From assembly GCA_002179805.1 (NCBI GenBank), contig NAVB01000439.1, positions 1 to 15,881 on the forward strand: a stretch of 15,881 nucleotides of DNA, read 5' to 3'. Every line of letters begins with the position of its first letter. Positions within the stretch are counted from its first letter, which is position 1. This DNA is from Acanthamoeba lenticulata. Its lineage: Eukaryota; Discosea; Longamoebia; Acanthamoebidae. Of this stretch, positions 1 through 9,230 are shown in pieces. A program made the position numbers and the translations under genes. The notes under the pieces were generated by a model. It saw only the letters and a list, made by a program, of their open reading frames with translations, was not told the DNA's origin and did no database searches.

Positions 1-142
1 ACTGTATCCCACGGATGTGTGTGGTGGTGGTGTGGGTCCATGACTATTCATCATCTCTCCACACACACACACACGCAAACACAAACACAAACACACACAC
101 ATACGGAATGCGCATTGGGGGGTGGGGTGGGGTGGGGAGCAG

Positions 143-1026
143 CGCGTTAAATACTCTCCCGGGGGCGCGGCACAAACTGGGCAAGGGCATGAAGATGCTG
201 CAGTACCTCCGCGACTTCTGCGCCGATGGAGAGCAGGTGGAGGCGCTCTTGGGCCAGCTTCTCCATCCGCCCCGCGTTTCGCCTCGCTCCCTCCCGGATG
301 ACCGTACGACTGGTCTCGTCCTCGAGGAGGAGGAGGAGGAGGAGAAGGAGAAGGAAGACAGTGACTCCGAGGAGGATCACCCCGGGGGCCACCAAGGCAC
401 GCCCCCCTCCCCCCCCCCTTTGCTCCAGCACCTTGGTTTGTTGCTGTTTTTGATTTTTGATTTCGATTTGTTTACTTGTTGGAACACGTGGTGATGCCAA
501 TTGCTCATCTCTTGCTGCAGGCGTACAAACGGGCGGACAGAAGCAGCAATGGGCGCCGGGCACCACACACCATCAGCCCCCCACTGCGTCATCCCAAACA
601 GCGACAGAAGGTAACATGAGACCCCGGCAACAACAACAACTTCGCATGAGAGACAACAAGCCCTCGTCGTCCCTTGTCTCTGTCTTGACCGCACGGTCGG
701 ACAATACCACCGCGACTACGCCGGCTCCTGGCGGCGGCGGTGGTGGTGGTGGGTCCTTTTCTTTGCCTTCTCCACGCACAGAGGAACCACCGCGCCACCG
801 CGAAGCGGAGAGCGCAACAGAGTACTCCAAAGACTTGGCCGAGGAGGAGCTTCCTGGCGCCTGCAACGCCCTGCTCTACTACATGCTCTTGCATGGCCAC
901 AGTCACGTGCCCAGGCAGGCGCTACCAGCAGAGTCTTCGGCGACCGGTTATGATCCTATCATCATGTCCTCTGTTGATGTCGCGGCTTGCTGGGCTCGCC
1001 TCAATGCCCTCCCTCCTCCCTCTTAG
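143..1026 (+). CDS. Unrecognised protein, C-terminal exons (5' partial)
   Basis: I do not recognise this protein. Exons are modelled as 143-435 and 521-1026. The intron between them (donor GTTTGT, acceptor TTGCTGCAG) keeps the frame in phase 1. The first exon probably follows an intron ending in GGGGAGCAG, so the true start lies upstream of the window. The product has a helical stretch near KGMKMLQYLRDF, then a run of glutamates followed by an acidic serine patch, then Gln- and Gly-rich low complexity, and a C-terminal hydrophobic patch (CNALLYYMLLHGHSHV). A second intron, 611-781 (GTAACA to CCACGCACAG), would also keep the frame and would remove the Gln/Gly-rich part; the sequence cannot decide between the two. 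The stop TAG is followed within 20 nt by AATAAA. The gene converges on its neighbour, whose stop is 42 bp away. Long open frames on the other strand here lack matching splice signals. Confidence 0.45.
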
Positions 1027-1043
1027 CCAACGAGCACAAAAAA

Positions 1044-1049
1044 AATAAA
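1044..1049 (+). terminator. Poly(A) signal AATAAA of the first gene
   Basis: A canonical AATAAA lies 18 nt after the TAG stop and just before the left arm of the hairpin at 1051-1075. No exact AATAAA is seen on the minus strand for the convergent gene. The nearest variants there are AATAGA and AATGAA, inside the hairpin. Confidence 0.55.
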
Positions 1050-1050
1050 T

Positions 1051-1075
1051 TTCGTAAATTCATTCTATTTACGAA
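1051..1075. repeat. Perfect 9-bp inverted repeat between convergent genes
   Basis: TTCGTAAAT (1051-1059) and ATTTACGAA (1067-1075) are exact reverse complements around a 7-nt loop. The stop codon of the minus-strand gene lies inside the right arm. The hairpin sits in the 42-bp gap between two convergent stop codons, where the transcripts must overlap or end. Confidence 0.7.
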
Positions 1076-2552
1076 GCAATCCCATCCTCGTCCTCTTCAT
1101 CCTCTTCCTGCCCCTCTAGGTCGGAATCCTCCTCCGTAATCATAAGCGCAGATGCTTCTTCGTATGAGTAGTCAGCAGGCTCGTCTTGGGCGATGACGGT
1201 CGCCTCCTTGGTGGCTGGTGGGGGACGCAACATCGCCGCTTTCTGCGCTGCTTGGACAGCCCCACATAAAAGCGCGCGACACATTAGGCCACACCACTCG
1301 GTGGCTCCAAGATGAAAAAAGGAAAAGCTTGAGCAACACCCAAAAAGGGGTGGTACCATCGGGTAGGTCTTCCATGCGCTGTTCATGATACTTGCAGAAG
1401 GGGATGGCCTTGTTCTTGGGCACCGGGATGCTGCACTTTTTGTTCTTCTTCTTGGCCGCGGCGTCTACGAACAGGCACCACGTGAAGGGAGAGTTGGGGT
1501 CGAGTGGAGCGTGATGCTGAGCACACACAGGTCCCCCCCCCAAACAATACCAAAATAGCGCGGGGCATAAAGAATGAATGTCAACAGGAGTCCCTCACAA
1601 TGTGGCGCACTAGGATTGCTCGAGCCTTTAGAGCCCCACAACTGGCCTGGAAGGAGGCACGCACCCAGCAATATTTGAAGCCCGAGAGGGCCTTGCTCTT
1701 GCAGGGTCTCTTCTTCACCACGGCGACACACAACCCGCCATCACTATCGCCCACCACCAGGTCCTCAGCTTCGCGTGGGCCTAAGAATAGCCCATAAGCC
1801 ACCACACGTAGTCCCCACCCCGCTTGCGTGTCAGGTCGGCGTGCGTGCATTTATAAGTGTACACATGTGTGCGACACAGACGTATCTCTTTCTCTTTTCT
1901 ATATATATATAAATATATATTCGTGTGTGTGTGTGTGTGGCGAGCTGTACAGACACGACAACACACCCGGGGGGGGGGCGTAACTGGGATGACGGTCCCG
2001 CTTGTGCACTCGTTTGGCTTTCTTCTTGGGGGGCGGCTCCGTCTCCGAAAGCTGCTCGCTATCACTGCTCGCATTGCTCGCGTCGAGCTCCTCCTCGACC
2101 ACAGCGTCCACCTCGACGTCAGCCTCATCCTCTTCGCTTGGGTCAGAGTCCGTTCCCGAATCCGAGACTTGCCAGCCCTCGTACCGCAGCAAGCGGTTCA
2201 ACATAAAGCTGCTCCTCCCCCTCACACGTGAGAAGAGCAAGTCGTCCGCGTGCCGTGGAGGAGGGCCTGCACCTTTTCTCCTTCTCTAGTCGGCTTATCC
2301 GGCGACGCGCTTGCAACAGCTGCGCAGCAAGCTGGGCGTTCTCCTTTTCGTGACGAAGAAACAGAGACATGCGTCAACCCCTCAACAAAACCCCAAGGAG
2401 GAGGGGAGGGCACCTCTTCGAGCAGTGCGCAGCGCTGGTCCAGTGGTCCTGCCACAGCCGGGAGCTCTGAACAGACACATAAGGGAGTCAGCCGTCTTAT
2501 TGCCACCAAAACTCACGTACAACAACAGACCTGCACCCTCTGGCTGAGCCAT
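1069..2552 (-). CDS. C3Hc3H double zinc-knuckle protein, KANSL2/INO80D-like
   Basis: Seven exons give 293 aa: 2531-2552, 2414-2466, 2273-2343, 1985-2208, 1665-1780, 1357-1516 and 1069-1304. All phases agree. Residues about 15-50 are a heptad-like coiled coil (QRCALLEEENAQLAAQ...). Residues about 60-100 are acidic and Ser-rich, followed by the basic signal PPPKKKAKRVHKRDR. Two zinc knuckles follow: C141, C150, C161, H164 and C176, C190, C203, H206. A very acidic tail ends the protein. This paired Cx(n)Cx(n)CxxH pattern is the 'potential DNA-binding' domain of KANSL2 (NSL acetyltransferase complex) and INO80D (INO80 remodeller), so a nuclear chromatin role is inferred. The chosen ATG has a strong context (G at -3 and +4). 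It begins 79 nt after the TRM5 stop on the same strand. Which of the two subfamilies it belongs to is not settled; the protein is shorter than either human relative. Confidence 0.82.
1858..1942. repeat. Simple repeats inside an intron: (TG)n and (TA)n
   Basis: The 204-nt intron 1781-1984 of the zinc-knuckle gene carries an alternating TA stretch, a TG run of about seven units and, further on, a nine-G homopolymer. Similar tracts lie in other introns: GAA (about 2797-2818), AG (about 3117-3138), GA (about 4612-4635), TC (about 12469-12487) and TGG (about 12762-12780). Confidence 0.8.
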
Positions 2553-2631
2553 TGCCGTTTGCTTTTGTTTTTTGGTTTTTTTTGGATTTTCTATTCCCAA
2601 GTTTCAGGAAGAAAAGAGAGAAAAGAATTTA
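2553..2631 (-). promoter_or_regulatory. 79-bp gap between two tandem minus-strand genes
   Basis: Read on the minus strand, the TRM5 stop is followed by a second TAG/TAA cluster, a pyrimidine-rich stretch (TTCTTTTCTCTCTTTTCTTC), then AATAG, an A-rich stretch and the next ATG. No AATAAA is present. The space must hold the 3' end of one gene and the promoter or 5' leader of the next. The pyrimidine tract followed by AG resembles a 3' splice site, so a shared or trans-spliced transcript is conceivable but unproven. Confidence 0.5.
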
Positions 2632-5240
2632 CTACTCAGGACGGAGTTTTTTGCCACTTGCGCTGGTGGTTTCTGGGGCCGTGACCTGCCCCTCCGGCGG
2701 AGCCAGCACTGCCATCGGATTATCGTCACTCTCAGACTCGCTGTCCTCTTTCCGTCTCTTGGTGCCGCGCGATTGTGCATCAGCGGGCTGGTAATAAGAA
2801 GAAGAAGAAGAAGAAGAGGGATTAAACAAGTAGGTGGTTGGCATGTGTGGCTGCCTGCTGTGTGTGTTGGTGGAAGTACGAACCTCGGGATGAAGGAAGC
2901 AGGCGCGAGGGAGGGGAAAGGAGACACACATCATGAGCTTGTGGGGAGATACATCCCTGACCTCATGGACCTCTCTCGCCTCGAGCGCACACTCCAGTAC
3001 AGATTCGACGCGCTGCACTCCGCATGGCCCTCGCCGCTAAGAGACCGTCGCTTCGCTTTGCGCGCGTATACAAGTGGCCACCAGCGAAAAACGCTGAATC
3101 GGCGGAGGGGAGATGGAGAGAGAGAGAGAGAGAGAGAGTACCCGAACGACATCGGCTCGCGGGTCCGTGGTATCCTTCGTGAACACATAACAGTGGATGG
3201 TGGGAGGGCTCAACTCCGCAGGGAACTCTTTGAACACATCTGTGAACGTCGATCAAAGAAGAGCAAGAGCAAGAGCAACAAGCCCCGGGCACTTTCCAAG
3301 TGTAAGAATAGAATACACCAAGTCAACGCTTGGGGAGGGAGCGAAGAAGACAAGAGGGATGATTGGGTGAGGCTGGGCGTGCCGAGGAAGCGCTCGGCAG
3401 AAGCAGGAAGGTTCATGATGACTTGTGTAAAGGGCACCGGTGGATCCTCGCGATAGAGGGCGCGCACAAAGTCGCGAGCGTCCATGTTGTGTGCTCGCAC
3501 CAAATGCTGCACCTGCTCTCCTCATCACACAACCATATAATAATAAGAATTGAATAATTGAATAAATTCAAATAAATTAAGACGTGAGTTGAAGAGAGAA
3601 AGAAGAAGCGAAGAGAGAAAGAGAAGAGAGGGGGAAATTGGGGGGGGGGGTGGAGCGCACTTTATTTCGGAGGGCATTGTTGACAAGAGCCTCGTACGAC
3701 TTGGGGTTGAGATCGTTGGCGTAAACACGGCATCCAATGTTTTTGGCTGCAGGAACGGCGAATGGTCCCACACCAGCGAACATGTCACCTACCATAGCAA
3801 GAGAGGAGGGGAAGCAAACAACAACACGAGCAATGGGGGATGTGGTGAGCGGGGGAACAGCGCGAAGCAGGGTAGGGAAGGAAGCGTGCATGCGCACAAA
3901 CGACATCGGAGGGCTTCAGCTTTCTAAGGAGACGGTCGTGTTCATGTTGCAAACGCGAATTCCAGTACACTTGGCCATAGTTGAACGCAAAGCGACACTT
4001 GCTCTCCGTCTGCTCTTGAAAAGAAAACCAAAAGTAGAACAACAGAAACCATAAGAAAATGACTTTCGAAAACCTCCTGGTCTCTGGAGATTGAGGAAGC
4101 GCGTGATACCACTTCCGTGTTCAGGTCCTCCTGCCCAGCGATGACCTCCATGGAAAAGGTGCGGAACGTGGTGTCAATACCGTGAGTCTTGTTCACCACC
4201 GAGCGCAGTCGGGGATTTTTCTGTTCTCGCCACGATTCCCTTGTGTTATTAAAAAAAATAAAAATAAAAATAAATATCACTTGCTTCTTGCTGGGGAAGA
4301 GGGGTGGGATGCGTACATCGAGGATGACCTGGCCGATGACGTGGCGGTAGGGGAGGTGTTCGTCACGAAGGTTGACGTGCGCGATGTGCCCAATCGTCTC
4401 GAATGAAGACACCGCCGGCACGTCCGGCGGTAGCACGCGTCGTAGCACCTGGTCTGCCATCACCAAACGCATAAGCGTGTCGCAGGTGCGAGGCACAAGG
4501 CCCAGAATTAGCATGATGTCGATGAAAGTGATGTGTGCGCGCGCAAGTGTGTGTGTGTGGCTCTCCACGCCTCGTCTAGATGTAAAGATGTCTACACTCT
4601 ACTGCTGAAAGAAGAGAGAGAGAGAGAAAGAGAGGGGGAAAAACAGCAGCGCGGTACCGAGAGACAGATGAGGATAGCCCAAGTGCAGCGTATACTCAGT
4701 GACTTGCGCGTTGTCTAGCACAAAAGTGCGCACGTCCTCTGGCAGTTGTCGTAACTCTGTCGCCCACAACCAGGAGAAGGGGAGGGGACACCATGGGCGG
4801 GTGAGTGCGTGGCCAGCAGCAACAACATTCATGGCCGGTGCTTTTTAAGGAAGAGGAATGAATGGAAGGGACATACCGTGATCGGTGACAGTTTCGCTCA
4901 GCAGGAGGAGCCTAGAGTCAGAGGGGTCATTGACAGTGTTATCAGGAATGACTACCTTCACCTTGGGACGTGATAACAAGTGCCTTGAAGAGAGACAAAT
5001 TGAAAAAACAGGGGCACGTGTGCAGTGGTGGTTAAAAGTCTAACCAGCAGCGCGAATTCACGAAACACGGCCGTACCCCCCTAGGCGCTTCAGCATTGGC
5101 TCCGTCATTCGCTGTGGAATGCGAAGAGCAACCAGTCGCAACGTTTCTTGAAACATATCTCTATCAAGCACGTGTTGTGGAATCGAAAGCGGGAGTATTT
5201 CTTGCTTCTCTGTCGAGGCGAGACAGCCAGGCGCTTCCAT
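2632..5240 (-). CDS. TRM5: tRNA (guanine37-N1)-methyltransferase, TRM5/TRMT5
   Basis: The enzyme transfers a methyl group from S-adenosylmethionine to N1 of G37 beside the anticodon, which keeps the reading frame. Eleven exons give 462 aa: 5062-5240, 4877-4983, 4658-4756, 4317-4453, 4110-4220, 3898-4012, 3661-3788, 3383-3512, 3142-3239, 2884-3012 and 2632-2787. Visible family signatures are [20 protein letters not shown] (about 148-167), the AdoMet loop [12 protein letters not shown] (251-262), ANDLNP (273-278) and the NLP catalytic motif (326-328). The tail adds [11 protein letters not shown], a possible nuclear signal. Length is close to the human enzyme (509 aa), with a shorter N-terminus and no obvious mitochondrial presequence. 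Intron 8 (3240-3382) best joins as ...FLD|VFKEF... through a GC donor (GCACGC); GT alternatives add about 20 residues. The start lies 75 bp from the divergent HDDC2 start. Confidence 0.95.
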
Positions 5241-5315
5241 CGACTATCACGCGTGCAAAAAATAAAAAAAAAATAAAAAAAACTATGAAAAGTTTTTCTT
5301 TCTCTTCACAAAAAG
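5241..5315. promoter_or_regulatory. 75-bp bidirectional promoter, TRM5 / HDDC2
   Basis: Only 75 bp separate the two divergent start codons. From left to right it holds CGACTATCACGCGTGC, then an A-rich tract with two AATAAAAAA-like blocks, then a pyrimidine stretch (TTTTTCTTTCTCTTC) before the HDDC2 ATG. An out-of-frame ATG at 5284 would open a short upstream frame overlapping the HDDC2 start if transcription begins upstream of it. Both core promoters and both leaders must fit here, so leaders are probably very short. Confidence 0.7.
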
Positions 5316-6382
5316 ATGGAGCAGCCCACAAAGGACACCAGCGCTCCTGCGGACACAATTTTACCGAGATCGACACCGGCGCCCTCTAGCTCGTTGCTTG
5401 ACTTTTTGTGTCTCATTGGCAAGCTCAAGGTCTCTGTCATCTGGGCCCAGTGGGTAATTTGATTACTGACGCATACACGTTTGACCGGATCGTTACGCAG
5501 CATCTCAAACGCACGGGTTGGGTTCGGCATAATGTTGCAGATCCCGAGTGCATTGCTGGTATGCATACCAAAGAAAAATCTTCTGTTTTCCACCTTCTCG
5601 AGCTGCAAAGTCTGACACGCAGCTTGCACACAGATCACATGTACCGCATGGGGATCATGGCCATGCTCTTTGCCGACTCGACTGTTAACAAAGAGCACAT
5701 GGTTAAACTTGCGCTCGTTCACGACATGGCGGAGGGTATGTGGTGTACAACCAACGCACTGCTAGTGAGGCGACTAAGTGTATTGTTGATGATCCATCAT
5801 GCGCACTCTAGCGATTGTGGGAGACATCACGCCCCATTGTGGCGTGAGCAAGGAAGAAAAGCATCGCCTTGAACTTGTGCGTCCTGGAGTCATCTTGCCC
5901 TATTAGTTCTTTCTTTCTTTATTCATAGATCAACCTTGCTGGCGTACATGGTGCAGGAAGCGATGGAAAAGATTCGAACAATGCTTGCTGGCCTTCCTGC
6001 TGCAGACGAATTTATGAGTCTCTGGTTGGAGGTACTCTCCATCTTTCACCTCGAAGCTGCTTGAAGTTTAATGACACAGTGCAACCCTGGCGCGTTGCAG
6101 TATGAGAAAGGAGAAACACCTGAGGCCCGTATCGTTGGGCAGATCGACAAGTTTGACATGTATTTACAAGCTCACGAATACGAGCTCGGTACCTGACTTA
6201 TTGAATGCCTTTGTTGTCAAGAGAGTTGCTCACAACAATTAACCCAACAAAACACAGCTCAAGGTCTTGACCTTTCTGAATTCTTCCAAGGTGCTGATGT
6301 GATTATTCAACACCCAGAAATGCGGCAATGGCTGTTGGCATTGCTCCAAAAGCGACAGATGCGGGCAAGCCCTTCTCAATGA
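5316..6382 (+). CDS. HDDC2: HD-domain 5'-deoxynucleotidase, HDDC2/YfbR type
   Basis: This family removes phosphate from deoxynucleoside 5'-monophosphates using divalent metal, in nucleotide salvage or pool control. Seven exons give 208 aa, about the human length: 5316-5429, 5501-5558, 5634-5735, 5812-5876, 5957-6031, 6101-6188 and 6258-6382. All junctions keep phase and restore family spacing, for example GKLKHLKRTGW and IADHMYRMGIM. Metal and catalytic residues are present: H59 (DHMYRM), H87-D88 (VHDMAE), E91, D96 (GDITP) and D154 (QIDKFDM). The C-terminal helices (FFQGADVIIQHPEMRQWLLAL) also match the family. Introns are only 69-80 nt. No AATAAA is seen soon after the stop, and transposon debris begins within about 260 bp. 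The identification is secure; the substrate is inferred from the family. Confidence 0.95.
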
Positions 6383-6470
6383 GTAAGGTTCAACTCTTAA
6401 GAGATGGAAGTAAAACACAACAGTTTTGCACAGCTAGGGTCAGAAACATGAATGTTTTACCAATTAGCCA

Positions 6471-6586
6471 CTACAGCTTGGATTCCAGAACATCTTCTAC
6501 AGCCAGTTCATCTTGGGCAAGAGCCTCTTCTGATGCCAAGCGTCCTCTCAAGAGGTGAATCTCTTCTTTTTGCTCCTGGATAGGAG
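6471..6586 (-). pseudogene. Orphan 3' exon-like fragment (coiled coil)
   Basis: On the minus strand an acceptor-like CTGCAAAG at 6587 precedes an open stretch ending in TAG at 6471. It encodes PIQEQKEEIHLLRGRLASEE followed by more acidic, heptad-like residues. Upstream the frame runs straight into transposon repeat sequence, and no partner exon is seen in the next kilobase. It could be the last exon of a gene broken by the insertions, or chance. I do not recognise the protein. Confidence 0.3.
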
Positions 6587-6798
6587 CTTTGCAGGGGGGC
6601 AAGCCGCTCTTTGTGTCTTCTACTGCGCCTGTCCATACAACACACCATTTTTTACATATCGTGCCGGCCGTTTTGATTAACCCAACAACCAGAAGATTCA
6701 TACCACCATGCCGTTCTTATGTTTTGCCATTAAGAATGCACGCATTGCGATCATTGTTTAGCAGAAAACTCGCCTCTGTGTTGTCAGGACATGGGTCC

Positions 6799-6882
6799 AA
6801 CTCGCAATAAACGCAACTTGAACACAAGTCTAACGCAACAAACGCAAGTCGAACGCAAGCTCAAAGCAACAAACGCAATTTT
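6799..6882. repeat. AACGCAA-type satellite block 1
   Basis: Short units built on AACGCAA/CAATAAACG (for example GCAATAAACGCAAC, GTCTAACGCAAC) begin immediately after GGACATGGGTCC. This is the same motif family as the blocks at 8117, 9006 and 9581. Confidence 0.75.
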
Positions 6883-7159
6883 TTGACCCAGAAGGAGGCC
6901 ATGCTTGATCAATAGCTACAGCTAGGTTTATTCAAGTCGTCCCATTTTTGAAAACACTTTTCGGCTGTCCCCCCTTGGTTTGCCCCCGTCTCCGCGTTTT
7001 TCACGGGCTGAACGCAGAAATGGTGTGCAACTTGGCGTAATGATGTTTTATTGAGAGAACACACCTGCGCGCCGGTGCGTGAGTCATCAAAAACAGTTTT
7101 AGCTGTCAAGTCAGACAATAAAAAAAAAGATAAACTTCTTTCCATAAAACAAAAAGCAC

Positions 7160-7321
7160 TTTCCATAAATAAAACCAAATATCTAAATTTGTTTTGCCAT
7201 TTTCCTAAACTTTTTGGTTGCATTTGACCACTGCAGTGGCGATTTTACTCTTCACAATGCGCCAAGTGCTCAGATCCAGAACTCAACTGCTGCTTCATGT
7301 TTAGCACCAAAAAAACGCAAA
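7160..7321. repeat. Dispersed repeat, copy 1 (partner 10132-10297)
   Basis: About 160 bp starting CTTCCATAAATAAAACCAAA and ending in CGCAAA matches 10132-10297 with scattered substitutions and small indels. It covers the start of the transposase remnant. The partner ends shortly after, so that copy is more truncated. Confidence 0.8.
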
Positions 7322-7690
7322 GAGTTTCTATGGAGCCATGGGATTTATTGCTTTGCACCTGGGTCCTCACAAAGCTGGGCGCTTCTGTGGCCATTCAGCA
7401 AGGATGGCAAAATACTGAGTGTGACCAATAATCCTTCATTTAATATTGTTCAACATGTAAATGAACTTAATAATCAAGGCCTTGATGTGAACCACAGCTT
7501 TGTTGGGCGCATTTTTCGCTCCTGGTTATGGAGTTGGAAACAGCCTTCTCATATCCAATCTCTCAAGTTTACTCACGAAAATATGACTTATTCTTTTACT
7601 TGGATTTATGCTATTACAGGTGTGCCATGGATCAAGTTGCAGTTCTGATGAAGCTCATCTTTCAACACCATTTGCACTGAAATCATGAGG
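7214..7690 (+). pseudogene. Degenerate DDE transposase (IS630/Tc1-mariner-like), N-terminal part
   Basis: The open frame 7214-7648 carries the helix-turn-helix-to-catalytic layout of this family: a segment like FNIVQHVNELNNQGLDVNHS, then VGRIFRSWLWSWKQP, then LKFTHENMTY, then VPWIKLQF. In relatives this is followed directly by a [F/L]DE motif holding the first catalytic aspartate. Here DEAHLST is present at 7647-7667 but in another frame, so a small indel breaks the gene exactly before the active site. No second D or E region follows; the sequence passes into repeat DNA. It is non-functional as seen. The family resemblance is by eye from motif order. Confidence 0.55.
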
Positions 7691-7851
7691 AGAGCAACAC
7701 TGAGTGGGATTATCTCCAGTTTAGTGTTGATGCTGTCACTGCAGGGCGCAAATGTGATGTAAAAGGATTGGCAGGGGTAGCCAAGGGGATCATGGTGGTA
7801 TGTGTCTTGTTCGCCATTCTTAGGTTTTGGAAGGGGGGAGGGGGCGGCTGA

Positions 7852-7947
7852 CACGATTTGTTAAAAAAATGGGACGACTTGAGGACATGGGTCCGACTTG
7901 CAATACAGCTAGGATTATTCAAGTCGTCCCATTTTTCACAAATCGTG
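7852..7947. mobile_element. Foldback pair of transposon ends
   Basis: CACGATTTGTTAAAAAAATG...GACTTGA (7852-7882) and TCAAGTCGTCCCATTTTTCA...ATCGTG (7918-7947) are near-perfect inverted arms. They enclose 35 bp containing GGACATGGGTCC and TACAGCTAGG. This looks like the right end of one element abutting the left end of the next. Confidence 0.65.
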
Positions 7948-8116
7948 CTGGCTGTTTGTACCAACCCCAAAACTCAAAGATTCATACATACCAACGTGAC
8001 CAGCACCGAAAGGTGAACATCTTTCGTTTGAGCACCGCTTGTCTCTGGCATCGTACAGACGAGTTTTCCTGTCAACAATGTCAAGAATGCAAGCATTCCG
8101 ATCATGGTTTGGAGAT

Positions 8117-8330
8117 GGGTCCAAAATTGCAATAATCGCAATAAACGCAATAAACGCAAGCAACGCAGTTGACACCACGCGTTTATTGCGTTTGTGTTGC
8201 GTTTGCTTTGCGTTTGCATTGCAAGTGAAACGCAATAAACGCGTTTGAGTTGCGTTTGCGTTGCGTTTACATCGCGAGTAAAACGCGTTGGTTGCGTTTG
8301 TGTTGTGGGTACCTTGCGTTTCAGTTGTGT
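8117..8330. repeat. CAATAAACG satellite block 2, both orientations
   Basis: Nine-base units GCAATAAAC run forward from about 8125 to 8165. The reverse complement (TTTATTGCG, GCGTTTGC variants) then runs to about 8330, so the block is itself an inverted array. It follows a one-base variant of GGACATGGGTCC at 8111. Confidence 0.75.
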
Positions 8331-9005
8331 TTGCAACATGCCCTTCACACGTTGTGGTACTAAAACAAACATTTTGTCGTTTTTTTTTGGTCGCACACAC
8401 AAAAAATACTGGAGGCGCAAGAGGGGGGAGGCAGGTGGGAGTCTTTCTCTTAAGAGAAAGCAACAAGGCGGCAACACTGTGAGTTCCAACAATAGGCGTA
8501 TGTGTCGGTTGGCTGTTATTCGGCAGCAGCACCTGTCCAAAGCGGGAAGAGGTGGTCGGGGTGTGGGGTACACAAGGCGGTGGTAGAACAGACAAATGGC
8601 GGAGCGACCATTTTGTGCCAACAGTGTACAAAGCTCCGGTCACCAGGCGTTCTGCACTATGGCGGTAGCACCACAACACTCTTGTTAGTAGACACTACTG
8701 AAGATGCATGCCAAGACAGAGCCCTGCCGGCTTGACCCTGAAGATGCGCCAGAGTGGTGTCTATTTGGAAGGGGACAAACAGCACTGTTTTAGCCTCTGC
8801 CGCCCCTTTCTGCCGCAAGACCAAGGTCTCAAGAGAGGCGTAAATTGGTACGAAGTTGGTGCTGGGGCGTTGAAGCATTAGTGCTTGCGGGGGAGGCGCG
8901 TTGGTCCATTTTGTAGTGCAGGGGGGGCAGAAGCACAGGTCCATAACGTAGTGCTGGCGGTGAGGAGGCGTTGACACTGAGGGCGTTGACATATTCAGGG
9001 GGTTT
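8331..9005. other. Unassigned 0.7-kb stretch inside the transposon island
   Basis: Sequence here is not obviously repeated elsewhere in the window and resembles no protein I recognise. A long minus-strand open frame crosses it (8657-9301) but runs into satellite DNA, where its translation is merely repetitive. A perfect 18-bp palindrome, CTTTCTCTTAAGAGAAAG, lies at 8443-8460. Its role is unknown. Confidence 0.4.
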
Positions 9006-9220
9006 GGCAATAACAAACGCAAGCCAAACGCAAGTCGAACACAATAAACGCAAGTTGAACGCAATAAACGCAATAAACGTAATTTTTCCGTGAAAAAATC
9101 GCAATAAACGCAATAATCGCAATATTTCTGCGAAAAAACGCGATAAACGCAATAATCACAATTTTCTGCGAAAAAATTGCAATCTTCTTGCGAGATAAAC
9201 GCGTTTACAACGCAGGGCCA
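9006..9220. repeat. CAATAAACG satellite block 3 with GCGAAAAAA interruptions
   Basis: Units of CAATAAACG and CAATAATCG are interspersed with a higher-order motif, TTTCTGCGAAAAAA or its variants, at a spacing of roughly 35-45 bp. The block stops 10 bp before the TA target of the nested element at 9231. Confidence 0.75.
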
Positions 9221-9230
9221 AACGCGATTA

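Larger units (their letters stand above)
6919..7882 (+). mobile_element. Decayed Tc1/mariner-like element with transposase remnant
   Basis: The left end, TA then CAGCTAGGTTTATTCAAGTC at 6917-6938, and the inner part of the right end at 7852-7882 bracket the only recognisable transposase remnant. The outermost right bases have been replaced by GGACATGGGTCC and the next element. A second copy of its first coding part lies at 10132-10297. Confidence 0.5.

Noticed and set aside
147..566. Long minus-strand open frame opposite the first gene
   Set aside because: It crosses a clear plus-strand intron (GTTTGT...TTGCTGCAG) and is a reading shadow of Gln/Glu-rich low complexity.
7936..8679. Long minus-strand open frames rich in Asn/Thr/Lys repeats
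   Set aside because: They arise from the satellite block at 8117-8330, where a 9-bp period keeps frames open.
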